Positions 1 to 6,744 of a DNA stretch of 7,680 bases are shown here, in pieces; positions within the stretch are counted from its first letter, which is position 1; each line of letters starts with the position of its first letter. The position numbers were made by a program, and so were the translations under genes. Source of the stretch: Thermoplasmata archaeon (GTDB lineage Archaea; Thermoplasmatota; Thermoplasmata; Thermoplasmatales; Thermoplasmataceae); assembly GCA_021850745.1 (NCBI GenBank), contig JAJZKX010000075.1, forward strand, positions 1 through 7,680, in the 5' to 3' direction. The notes below the pieces were generated by a model. The model saw only the letters and a list, made by a program, of their open reading frames with translations, was not told the origin of the DNA and ran no database searches.

Positions 1-6
1 TGAAGG

Positions 7-360
7 ATTAAAGTTCTGATAGATACCAACATAATACTTTATTCAGTAAAGCAGAAAATAGACCTGCTGATGGAACTCAGGTTATTTGATGGAAAAGCTG
101 AACCTTATTTGAACAATTGTGTTTTGGCGGAGCTTGAAGGTTTATCACGGCAGAATGTAAATGCAAAAATAGCCCTTGAACTTTTCAGAAATATCAAGGT
201 CGTTGATGGAAAGGGCAGCGGGGATGACTGCATTCTTGATACCTGCAAAAGGCATGAAATGTGTTTATTGTCCAGTGACAAAAATCTGCTCAAAAGGGCA
301 ACGGATTTGAACTTGAAAACACTTACTCTTCAAGACGGGAGGAAAATAGGATGGCAGTAA
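7..360 (+). CDS. PIN-domain ribonuclease, Fcf1/VapC9-like; probable ATT start
   Basis: This is a small single-domain PIN protein, a family of metal-dependent RNases. The archaeal Fcf1/VapC9-like branch is linked to rRNA processing or toxin-type RNA cleavage; the precise target is not evident here. Read from ATT at 7 it is 117 residues and opens MKVLIDTN (ATT read as Met). The acidic residues are Asp6, Glu42 (in LAELEGL), Asp73/Asp74 (in GSGDD) and Asp91 (in LSSDKN), the usual PIN quartet. The first ATG, at 70, would remove strand 1 and Asp6, so it is almost certainly not the true start. The same frame has TGA at 1-3, and no ATG, GTG or TTG lies between that stop and the Asp6 codon. CTG at 16 and ATA at 19 are alternatives but cut into strand 1. 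The gene overlaps rbkR by 10 bases. In many archaea such a gene follows the aIF2-gamma gene; whether that holds here lies outside the window. Confidence 0.85.
   Translation: MKVLIDTNIILYSVKQKIDLLMELRLFDGKAEPYLNNCVLAELEGLSRQNVNAKIALELFRNIKVVDGKGSGDDCILDTCKRHEMCLLSSDKNLLKRATDLNLKTLTLQDGRKIGWQ
337..342 (+). promoter_or_regulatory. Shine-Dalgarno sequence of rbkR
   Basis: GGGAGG lies 8 nt before the ATG at 351, inside the last codons of the PIN gene. It fixes the rbkR start and shows that rbkR is translated from the same transcript as the PIN gene. Confidence 0.75.
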
Positions 361-1040
361 CAAAAAGGGAAGAAGATCTTTCCTACGATGAATACGGGGC
401 ACTTAAAAATCTTGCAAGGATAAAAAAGAAAAGAAGCAGCATAAGGATAAGCTCCTCCGAACTTGGAAAAATGATGCTGACAAGCCAGCAAACAGCTTCC
501 AGGCTCCTTATCAAGATGGAAAACGAGGGACTGATAAGCAGGGTTATTTCGGGCAAGAAACAGAGCATAACAGTGAGCGAAAAGGGAATAAATGCGCTTT
601 ATGAAGAGATTGCTGAACTGTCGGACCTTCTTGGAATAATTGAAAACTTCACCATTTCTGGAACAGTAAGCTCCGGACTTGGAGAAGGCAGATATTATGT
701 GTCGAAGAAACCTTATGTTGTTCAATTTTCTGAAAAACTCGAGATTATACCATATCCCGGGACGCTGAATGTCAGGATTCTTCCTGAAGATGAGGCGAAA
801 TTGCGAATGCTGAGGGCAAACGAAGGAATTCTCATAGAAGGGTTTGAATCTGATGACAGGACCTATGGCGATGTTAAGGCTTTCCAGTGCAAAATAGACG
901 GGATAGAATGCGCTGCCATCTTTCCATACAGATCTGTGTATAAAGACGTTATTGAAGTGATAAGCTCGGAATTTCTAAGGGAAAGGCTGTCCCTGAAGGA
1001 TGGAGACTCAATAAAGATTGGCTTTTCAATCAAAAACTGA
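351..1040 (+). CDS. rbkR: CTP-dependent riboflavin kinase with N-terminal winged-helix regulator domain (RbkR)
   Basis: The protein is a cytosolic bifunctional enzyme-regulator of 229 residues. The C-terminal half (about 96-229) is the archaeal CTP-dependent riboflavin kinase domain (DUF120), which makes FMN from riboflavin. Its hallmarks are GLGEGRYYVS (109-118), IPYPGTLNV (133-141), and a late AAIFPYRS segment (188-195). The N-terminal half (about 10-90) is a MarR-like winged helix, with the recognition region near SSELGKMMLTSQQTASRLL (35-53). This architecture is known as RbkR, which represses riboflavin genes in several archaea. No riboflavin biosynthesis gene is present here, so any regulon lies elsewhere. 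The ATG at 351 overlaps the end of the PIN gene and has a strong SD. The 3' end overlaps the convergent orf87 by 11 bp. Confidence 0.95.
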   Translation: MAVTKREEDLSYDEYGALKNLARIKKKRSSIRISSSELGKMMLTSQQTASRLLIKMENEGLISRVISGKKQSITVSEKGINALYEEIAELSDLLGIIENFTISGTVSSGLGEGRYYVSKKPYVVQFSEKLEIIPYPGTLNVRILPEDEAKLRMLRANEGILIEGFESDDRTYGDVKAFQCKIDGIECAAIFPYRSVYKDVIEVISSEFLRERLSLKDGDSIKIGFSIKN

Positions 1041-1293
1041 CGTCAAGTATTCCTTTTTCCACTTCATCACATACTTTATTGAACCTTGTTTTGAAGTTCT
1101 CCTCATCAAGCCCGCATTCAAGCAATTCTGAGTAGACTTCAAAGGATTCATCATTTATGTTTTTTCCCTGAAATACAGTAATGGCACCGCAACTTCTTGC
1201 AGCGTCAAAATTATACCTGTATGTCCCCGCAACTGTCACATTCCTGCTTTCTATAAAATTCGATATTTTTTCAAAATCTTTCATATCAACCAT
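1030..1293 (-). CDS. Unrecognised 87-residue protein coupled to purL
   Basis: I do not recognise this family. The product is small, soluble and acidic, with no membrane segment or signal peptide. It has a predicted helix at the N-terminus (DFEKISNFIESRN), a middle stretch with a GTYRYNFDAARSCGAITVF segment and two cysteines over the whole chain, and an acidic helical C-terminal third. The ATG at 1293 overlaps the purL stop in a TGATG junction, the classic arrangement for translational coupling. A TTG one codon upstream (1296) and an ATG at 1284 are alternative starts, and none has a strong SD. The coupling suggests co-expression with purS-purL, but a role in purine synthesis is only a guess from position. 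Its end overlaps rbkR tail to tail. It is too small and the wrong type to be PurQ, the glutaminase subunit. Confidence 0.7.
   Translation of the reverse strand: MVDMKDFEKISNFIESRNVTVAGTYRYNFDAARSCGAITVFQGKNINDESFEVYSELLECGLDEENFKTRFNKVCDEVEKGILDVSF
1051..1060 (+). terminator. Possible U-rich terminator after rbkR
   Basis: A short pyrimidine-rich tract containing five T residues lies about 11 nt after the rbkR stop. Archaeal termination often needs only a U-rich stretch, so this could end the PIN-rbkR transcript. It lies inside the convergent orf87 coding region, is short, and has no stem-loop, so support is weak. Confidence 0.25.
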
Positions 1294-3602
1294 CAAACTA
1301 TTGTTTCAAGCCCTCTTTCCCAAATGGATCTGAGCAAGTCAATTTCTTTGCTGAAAATAACCTGCCCATCATTTGTTAAAACCGCTTCCTTTCCACTGAC
1401 CCTTCCTATCTTCCTGGTGAGAACACCCTTGAAAGCCTCCTCAAATTCTGATTCTCTCCCATTCTTCACTTCGAATACAAACCTGTTTCCTGCCTCGGAG
1501 AAAAGCTTGTTCAAAACCCTTGCAGGTGATATGCCTGAAATGTCTGCCTCAAATCCAAATCCAGATCCGAATCCCATTTCAAGCAGAGTCATTATCAATC
1601 CTCCTGTGGAAACGTCATGGATGGAATTTACAAAACCTGAAGATCTGTATTTCATTATGAGCCTCCTGAAACTGGAGAGTTCTTCAAGATCAATTCTTTC
1701 CAGAGAACCTGCATCTTCTTCCCTCATATTTGCGTACTGGCTTCCGGCAAGGCTGTATCCGCTTGATCCTAAAAGATAGAGGGTTGAACCTTCTTCCTTG
1801 AAATCCGGTGAGAATATTTGGGAGTAGTTGTCTGTTATGCCAATCATAAGTATATTTGGGACAGGAGGTATATTGTTGGATCCTATGTGGTTGTAAAGGC
1901 TCACATTTCCAGCAACTACTGGCAACGAGAAGAATTTGCAGAAATCCCTTATGGCTTCAAGGGAGTTTTTAAACTGCATCATGACATTCATGTCATTTGG
2001 ATTCCCAAAATTAAGTGAATCTGTGACTGAGTGTGGATCTGTACCTGAACAGAGCAGATTCCTGAATCTCTTTGCCATTGTCCACATTGTTCCTGTATAC
2101 GCGTCTATCTGTGTTGCATTTACTGATGAACCGGATGAAAGGCTCAGCCCGTATAATGAATCATCGTCCATTCTCAGAACTGATGAGTCTGTATGCGTCT
2201 CCAGGTTAGGCCTGCCAGAGAAAGGTTTCTGGACAGTGTTTCCCCTTACTGTATGATCATACTGCCTTATGACCGGGAACTTGCCACTGTTGTTAAAATC
2301 TTTGATAACACTGATAACTTCTTCTTCCAGGGATTTCGGATCACTGAAGTAAACCATGGAACGTGTTTCATTTTTGCTGTTAAAATAAGGTTTAGAGTAT
2401 AAAGGCCCGGATGTTAGAAAATTCAGGGAGAGGTTCATTACAAGATCTTTCTTGAAGAAAAGTTTCATCCGCTTTCCCGGAACTGATCTGCCTATTATGC
2501 TGCAGGGCAGATCCCACTTTTCAAATATGCTGAATAGTTCTTCAATGTTTTCCTGCCTTACTGCAAGAAGCATCCTTTCCTGGCTTTCGCTTACCCATAT
2601 TTCCCATGGGAGCATGCCCTCTTCCTTCAGGAATACCTTGTCAAGGTGTATTTCACCGCCTGCGCCTCCTGCAAGGCACATTTCTCCTGCAGCACTTGAC
2701 AGCCCGCCTCCTCCAAGGTCCTTCATTCCACTTATTAGCCCTTCCTTATTTGCCTCAAGGACTGATTTGATCAATGGTTCTTTGACAATGGGATTTCCGA
2801 GCTGGACAGCTTTCCTGCTTTCCCTGTCATCTTTTTCAAGGTTCCTGGATGCAAAATTTACTCCGTGTATTCCGTCTCTTCCTGTTTTTCCGCCAACAAG
2901 CACAAGAATGTCGTTCTGGGAACTTACCCTGCTCCTGCTGATCTCCTTTCTTCTTATGGCACCAACGCATCCCACATTGACCAGCGGTATGCCTTCAAAC
3001 TCATTTCCGAAATAAAGAGAACCGGCAACTGTTGGTATCCCGACCCTGTTCCCATAATCCCTTATTCCAGCAATTATGTGGCTTACGGTAAAGTGTGTGT
3101 TCAGATAACCTTCAGGCACAGCCCCCTTTCCATTTCCAAGATAAAGCGAGTCGATTACCCCTATTGGCTGGGAACCCATGCACAGGATGTCCCTCAATAT
3201 TCCCCCAACTCCGGTCGCTGCCCCTCCGTATGGTTCTATAGCGCTTGGATGGTTATGGCTTTCCATTTTAACCACATAGTCAAGATCCCCATTGACATTA
3301 ACAACGCCTGCATCATCTTCCATAGCCAGAACGGTATATGGAGTTCTCAGGTTAGAGAGGTATTTTTTAAGGTATATTTTGGAGGATTTGTAACAGCAAT
3401 GCTCACTCCATGCCTGTCCCATAGCCTGCAATTCTGTTTCAGTTGGGTCTCTTCCCATATAACTGAAATAGTTCCTTAACCGCACCATCTCCTCTAAATC
3501 AAGGCCAAGCCCCAGATCAGAACTCAATTGCATCAGGGAAAATTTATCATAATTCTTTATGTGGATAGCCCCATAAAGAGGAATTTCTGAATCAGAATTC
3601 AA
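1293..3602 (-). CDS. purL: Phosphoribosylformylglycinamidine synthase subunit PurL
   Basis: PurL is the ATP-dependent synthetase subunit of FGAM synthase, which converts FGAR to FGAM in step four of purine synthesis. It works with PurS and with PurQ, which supplies ammonia. The 769-residue length fits the small (non-fused) archaeal and Gram-positive type. Visible signatures in order are: WSEHCCYKSSK with the catalytic His; MESHNHPSAIEPYGGAATGVGG; KDLGGGGLSSAAGEM; QYDHTVRGNTV in the second half; TDSLNFGNP; PVVAGNVSLYN; and HDVSTGGL. Both AIRS-like halves are therefore intact. The start is TTG at 3602, 2 nt after the purS stop, with AGGTGA spaced 6 nt upstream. A downstream ATG (residue 24) is possible but has less support. 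No purQ lies in the window, so the third subunit must be encoded elsewhere. Confidence 0.97.
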   Translation of the reverse strand: MNSDSEIPLYGAIHIKNYDKFSLMQLSSDLGLGLDLEEMVRLRNYFSYMGRDPTETELQAMGQAWSEHCCYKSSKIYLKKYLSNLRTPYTVLAMEDDAGVVNVNGDLDYVVKMESHNHPSAIEPYGGAATGVGGILRDILCMGSQPIGVIDSLYLGNGKGAVPEGYLNTHFTVSHIIAGIRDYGNRVGIPTVAGSLYFGNEFEGIPLVNVGCVGAIRRKEISRSRVSSQNDILVLVGGKTGRDGIHGVNFASRNLEKDDRESRKAVQLGNPIVKEPLIKSVLEANKEGLISGMKDLGGGGLSSAAGEMCLAGGAGGEIHLDKVFLKEEGMLPWEIWVSESQERMLLAVRQENIEELFSIFEKWDLPCSIIGRSVPGKRMKLFFKKDLVMNLSLNFLTSGPLYSKPYFNSKNETRSMVYFSDPKSLEEEVISVIKDFNNSGKFPVIRQYDHTVRGNTVQKPFSGRPNLETHTDSSVLRMDDDSLYGLSLSSGSSVNATQIDAYTGTMWTMAKRFRNLLCSGTDPHSVTDSLNFGNPNDMNVMMQFKNSLEAIRDFCKFFSLPVVAGNVSLYNHIGSNNIPPVPNILMIGITDNYSQIFSPDFKEEGSTLYLLGSSGYSLAGSQYANMREEDAGSLERIDLEELSSFRRLIMKYRSSGFVNSIHDVSTGGLIMTLLEMGFGSGFGFEADISGISPARVLNKLFSEAGNRFVFEVKNGRESEFEEAFKGVLTRKIGRVSGKEAVLTNDGQVIFSKEIDLLRSIWERGLETIV

Positions 3603-3604
3603 AA

Positions 3605-3850
3605 CTATTCACCTAAGACAACCAATTTATAATTATTTATAACTGGATTGATCAGGATGCTTTCAGCTATTGTTTTTGCCATGTTGGTAGCCGTATCAAT
3701 ATCTTCTGAAAATTCCATCTCGTATACTTTAAGCATAGAGACGTCATCAATACTGTAATATCCTAAAATGCCCAAATTGTGATGTAGTGTGGTTGCTTCG
3801 GGATCTTCGACCCCGGGAAGATAACTTATTTCTAATCTGATCTTGACCAT
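3605..3850 (-). CDS. purS: Phosphoribosylformylglycinamidine synthase subunit PurS
   Basis: PurS is the small structural subunit (81 residues here, about 80-85 in the family) that bridges PurL and PurQ in the FGAM synthase complex. The family pattern is visible: an N-terminal beta strand (KIRLEISYLPGVEDPEATTL), the helix and turn leading to a strand with V..LKVYEMEF, and a second helix (AKTIAESILINPVINNY) with the typical INPVI.. segment before the last strand. It is the first gene of the purS-purL-orf87 operon. The ATG at 3850 lies about 23-30 bp after a TATA-like box and has only a weak SD, which fits a leaderless or very short-leader transcript. Two bases separate its stop from the purL TTG. 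Confidence 0.93.
   Translation of the reverse strand: MVKIRLEISYLPGVEDPEATTLHHNLGILGYYSIDDVSMLKVYEMEFSEDIDTATNMAKTIAESILINPVINNYKLVVLGE
3609..3614 (-). promoter_or_regulatory. Shine-Dalgarno sequence of purL
   Basis: On the minus strand AGGTGA is followed by a 6-nt spacer and TTG. It sits in the last codons of purS and supports the TTG start of purL over later ATG codons. Confidence 0.7.
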
Positions 3851-3872
3851 CTAACTACCATATGTCATTATG

Positions 3873-3880
3873 ATTAAATT
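3873..3880 (-). promoter_or_regulatory. TATA-like promoter box of the purS operon
   Basis: On the minus strand AATTTAAT, inside a longer AT-rich run, lies at about -23 to -30 relative to the purS ATG. That spacing predicts transcription starting at or within a few bases of the start codon. Confidence 0.5.
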
Positions 3881-4002
3881 ATTTTACATTTTCTGTACTT
3901 TGACTTAACCTATTGGGCATTTGCATTTTTCAGATTAAACTATTTTCCCGGTTTCGAAAGGGCAGGTTGGGTGGTTATATGGCAATGCAGGTTAAACACA
4001 AG

Positions 4003-4737
4003 TTACTTTATGGAATCTATAATTGGCTTTAGGGTAGCATAAACATCTGTTGCCTGTTCTGCTATTGTTCCGGTCACTATTATGTCGGCTCCTGCACCGC
4101 AGATTTTCGTTGCTGCAGACGGTGACCTGATTCCACCTCCAACTATTACCGGGATCGATAAATATTTCTTAACCTCCCTGACTGTGTTTTCATCTATGGG
4201 TACCGGAGACCCACTTCCCGCTTCCATATAGATAAGTTTCATTCCGAGAAGTTCTGCTGCTATTGCATAATCTACTGCCAGCCCTTTATCTTCCCTCCCG
4301 ATCAGCATTGCCTTTCCAACTTTCCCAACAGTCATTCCAGGTTCAAAAATTATGTATCCCATTGGGATAGATTCGATTCCGCTTTTCTTTACAATTCTTG
4401 CTGCCTTGATCTGGTGATCCATAATAAATTCCCGGTCTTTCGAGTTTAAAAGAGACATAAAAAAGATAGCATCTGCATGCCCCGTAAACATATTCGAGGA
4501 GCCTGGGAAAATAATAACAGGAAGATCCGCCTTTGACTTTATTGAAATTGCAGACTGGTCCATTTCCTTCAGTGAAAGATGGGTACTGCCACCAAGAAGA
4601 ATGAAATCTGTTCCTGCCCGCTCCGCTTCATGCGCAATCTTTGCGCTTCCCTCAATTCCCGACGTAGCCGGATCTATGAGTGTCATATGGATCTTTTGTT
4701 TCTTGGATTTTCTCAATATTTCTTCGTATACATTCAA
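4003..4737 (-). CDS. Geranylgeranylglyceryl phosphate synthase (GGGPS)
   Basis: The enzyme joins sn-glycerol-1-phosphate to geranylgeranyl diphosphate, making the first ether bond of archaeal lipids. It is a soluble TIM-barrel protein of the PcrB/GGGPS family (244 residues). Motifs visible are MTLIDP near residue 18, FILLGGSTHLS, PVIIFPGSS, the LIYMEAGSGS substrate segment, the phosphate-binding VIVGGGIRSP, and ADIIVTGT near the C-terminus. The sequence resembles the larger-oligomer group II branch, which is an impression rather than a test. The start is TTG at 4737, overlapping the stop of the upstream UbiA gene by four bases (TTGA), with AGGTGG spaced 6 nt before it. An ATG at 4733 is out of frame. 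It is the second gene of a two-gene lipid operon. Confidence 0.95.
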   Translation of the reverse strand: MNVYEEILRKSKKQKIHMTLIDPATSGIEGSAKIAHEAERAGTDFILLGGSTHLSLKEMDQSAISIKSKADLPVIIFPGSSNMFTGHADAIFFMSLLNSKDREFIMDHQIKAARIVKKSGIESIPMGYIIFEPGMTVGKVGKAMLIGREDKGLAVDYAIAAELLGMKLIYMEAGSGSPVPIDENTVREVKKYLSIPVIVGGGIRSPSAATKICGAGADIIVTGTIAEQATDVYATLKPIIDSIK

Positions 4738-5552
4738 GATAAACCACCTATTGTGAATGAAATAAGGCCGAGGATCATGGACAGCTTGGAGAACTGCTGG
4801 CCTTTCTTCGCACTTTTATACTGTGTAACTATGGTAAAGACAAAGAAGACATCACAGACTGCGACTGCCAGAAGGTAGTAAATGCCAAATATCTTCTCTG
4901 TGTAGGGGAGTACAGAAAAGGCGAGAGTTGCAACGATAAAGATGGTTGAAAGGTTAAGGGCCGCTTTTTTGCCATGAATTCTTGGAAAGGTCTTCCTGTC
5001 TACATCCCCTTCGTAGTCCTGAACATCCTTGATCAACTCCCTGGAGGCGTTTGAAAACATTGCTAAAAAGAAGAGGAGTATTGTTTTTTGCGGATCGTTA
5101 AAGATGACGCCACCGTATAGAAATATCAACCCTATGAGTGCACTTACTGTAATATTGCCGGGAAGCCCTGCATATTTTCCTTTAGTTTCGTAGTATACAA
5201 GAAGAAGTATGGCTGCGATGGCAATAACAGTGCCATACAGGGGCAGGAATAGAAATGCGAGGATGACTGCCATGGCATACGAAACAACATAAATTCCTGT
5301 GGCCATTTCTTTCGAAACAACACCCATCGGAATTGGCCTTTCCGGGTGGTTCACTTTGTCTGTTTCTGAATCAAGCACATCATTCATTATGTTTCCGCCA
5401 GTTAATACAAGGAATACCACAAGAGATGCGATTCCAACTGTCTCAAGGCTGAATTGAATTGAGTAGCCAATGGCCACAAGGGATGAAATTACCGTTCCTA
5501 TTATAGCCATGACGGCGTTTAATGGTCGGAAAAGCCTGATTATCGGATTCAC
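4734..5552 (-). CDS. Digeranylgeranylglyceryl phosphate synthase (UbiA-family prenyltransferase)
   Basis: This integral membrane prenyltransferase most likely adds the second geranylgeranyl chain to GGGP, forming DGGGP, the step after the product of the adjacent gene. It has 272 residues with about eight hydrophobic segments. The two Asp-rich metal-diphosphate motifs of UbiA enzymes are intact: NDVLDSETD (57-65) and KDVQDYEGD (175-183). The substrate assignment rests on the overlap with GGGP synthase; UbiA relatives that prenylate quinones or haem cannot be excluded from motifs alone. The GTG at 5552 is chosen because the protein begins normally there (MNPIIRLFRPLN) and a TATA box sits about 20-27 bp upstream with no SD, so the mRNA is probably leaderless. 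It heads the two-gene operon. Confidence 0.93.
   Translation of the reverse strand: MNPIIRLFRPLNAVMAIIGTVISSLVAIGYSIQFSLETVGIASLVVFLVLTGGNIMNDVLDSETDKVNHPERPIPMGVVSKEMATGIYVVSYAMAVILAFLFLPLYGTVIAIAAILLLVYYETKGKYAGLPGNITVSALIGLIFLYGGVIFNDPQKTILLFFLAMFSNASRELIKDVQDYEGDVDRKTFPRIHGKKAALNLSTIFIVATLAFSVLPYTEKIFGIYYLLAVAVCDVFFVFTIVTQYKSAKKGQQFSKLSMILGLISFTIGGLS
4744..4749 (-). promoter_or_regulatory. Shine-Dalgarno sequence of the GGGP synthase gene
   Basis: On the minus strand AGGTGG lies 6 nt before the TTG at 4737, in the last codons of the ubiA-family gene. It decides for the TTG start and indicates translational coupling of the two lipid genes. Confidence 0.75.
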
Positions 5553-5571
5553 TATGGGTAAAGTATTAATC

Positions 5572-5579
5572 TTTATAAA
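5572..5579 (-). promoter_or_regulatory. TATA box of the ether-lipid operon
   Basis: On the minus strand TTTATAAA, preceded by a purine-rich GGAAACAA stretch that could serve as a TFB recognition element, lies at about -20 to -27 from the GTG at 5552. It is the clearest promoter in the window. Confidence 0.65.
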
Positions 5580-5661
5580 TTGTTTCCCATATTATTCCGG
5601 GGCAGGCATACTGTTTTTTTGAGTACAAGAACCGCACCACTCCACGGTGATCAGGTTTTAT

Positions 5662-6744
5662 TTAATTTGCAGATTCCTTCTTGGAATCCGCATACCTCAA
5701 AATAGCATTGAGACAATCCGGCGAATTGCCGGATTTGAATCCGGTCGGGGAGAAATGGGTTCTCTCAACCTTAATGCCATTTTCCCTGCATATCCTGATT
5801 ACTGATTCTGTGGATAAAAGGTTAATTTTTCTGCTGGAAAGGCTCTCGCTCAAATCTGTAAAGAATGTCTCCATGTCTTCATTTTTTAATTTATTTATAA
5901 ATGCAGCTGTCGTTTCATCGATTGTGTTTGGAAATGCAATCTCTCTTTCTTCGAATATTCCATTCATCTTTCCCATCCAGATAGGGCCTATATTTCTGTC
6001 AGGATAGACAGTATCCTTGAAACTGTGCATATTTACGCTGTCTATTTTATTAAGTGTTTGAATTGCGTCTTTGACGCTCTTATTCACCCTTACAATAACA
6101 CGGTAATAATGGCCATGCCAAATTGAGATCATGGGTTCAATGCCACAATCAAGGTTTGATGCCCTTCTCCCGATAAAACCCAGCAGATTCCTTATTCCCA
6201 TTTCATGCCTAAGGCTGTTGTTCAGCACAACACTGCCATACCTCCTGCTGTTCTTTTCCTTCAGTGATCCTGACAGAACGCTTAAATCTGTGGCGGTGAA
6301 ACCAATATATCCATGATTTTTTACATAATTTATTGCCACATCCACAAAGGGAACTATGGAACCATACGGGTCAACGTCAATGAAATCGAATTTAAATTTG
6401 GAAACAGTGGATTCAAATGATTCATTATATATCTCTATGCCGGAATCATTTCTCTTTGCATTCTCGACTATTTGCCTGAAAGAACCGAAACTTCTTTCAC
6501 TTGCGACTGAATGGATGCCTGTTTCTTTATTAGCTCTAAGCGCCCTTATTCCAGTTGCCCCAAACCCATCGAGGTATAACTTAGGCTTCAGTGTGTTTAG
6601 AAGTGATATGGTTAAATCCCTGTTCAATTTCTGTGAAAAATTTAAAAAACCTGTGGAAATCTTTCCAGGCCCCTTTGCGGTTAATGCAGGATTTTCCTGC
6701 CCGTTAAAATCAATTTCAATATTTCCTTCCCTGTAAATAGTTAT
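5662..6744 (-). CDS. trm1: tRNA (guanine26-N2)-dimethyltransferase Trm1; probable ATA start
   Basis: Trm1 uses S-adenosylmethionine to methylate G26 of tRNAs, in the cytosol. The SAM-binding LDGFGATGIRALR lies at about 58-70, the catalytic-type DVDPYGSIVPF at 123-133, and TATDLSVLSGS soon after. The first standard start is TTG at 6627, but it lies within the conserved NRD motif region. The same frame stays open upstream and encodes a typical Trm1 N-terminus (YREGNIEIDFNG, then a segment ending FSQKLNRDL). No ATG, GTG or TTG occurs in that extension. ATA at 6744 gives 360 residues, close to family length; it overlaps the upstream stop as ATAA and has GGAGAGG spaced 7 nt before it. ATC at 6747 and ATT at 6738 are alternatives. 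It is the last gene of the mptD-NTPase-trm1 run. Confidence 0.94.
   Translation of the reverse strand: MTIYREGNIEIDFNGQENPALTAKGPGKISTGFLNFSQKLNRDLTISLLNTLKPKLYLDGFGATGIRALRANKETGIHSVASERSFGSFRQIVENAKRNDSGIEIYNESFESTVSKFKFDFIDVDPYGSIVPFVDVAINYVKNHGYIGFTATDLSVLSGSLKEKNSRRYGSVVLNNSLRHEMGIRNLLGFIGRRASNLDCGIEPMISIWHGHYYRVIVRVNKSVKDAIQTLNKIDSVNMHSFKDTVYPDRNIGPIWMGKMNGIFEEREIAFPNTIDETTAAFINKLKNEDMETFFTDLSESLSSRKINLLSTESVIRICRENGIKVERTHFSPTGFKSGNSPDCLNAILRYADSKKESAN

Noticed and set aside
330..725. 131-codon open frame on the - strand over rbkR
   Set aside because: It is antisense to the winged-helix and kinase motifs of RbkR, with Cys- and Phe-rich composition typical of a shadow frame.
2865..3479. 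204-codon open frame on the + strand inside purL
   Set aside because: It lies entirely antisense to conserved PurL motifs and its translation has no recognisable domain. Other + frames at 1324-1779, 1936-2256 and 2452-3015 are the same kind of shadow.
3947..3962. T-arm-like stretch (GGTTTCGAAAG) suggesting a tRNA
   Set aside because: No acceptor stem, anticodon arm or D-arm can be built around it on either strand.
5634..5650. Small hairpin CACC-loop-GGTG downstream of trm1 as a terminator
   Set aside because: The stem is only 4 bp and no T tract follows on the minus strand. The T run nearby (about 5611-5618) is on the other strand.
6625..6627. TTG at 6627 as the trm1 start
   Set aside because: It removes 39 in-frame residues that match the expected Trm1 N-terminus and lies inside the conserved NRD region with no SD.
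6356..6736. 126-codon open frame on the + strand over the trm1 5' region
   Set aside because: It is antisense to the Trm1 SAM-binding region and to the extended N-terminus, with no family resemblance.
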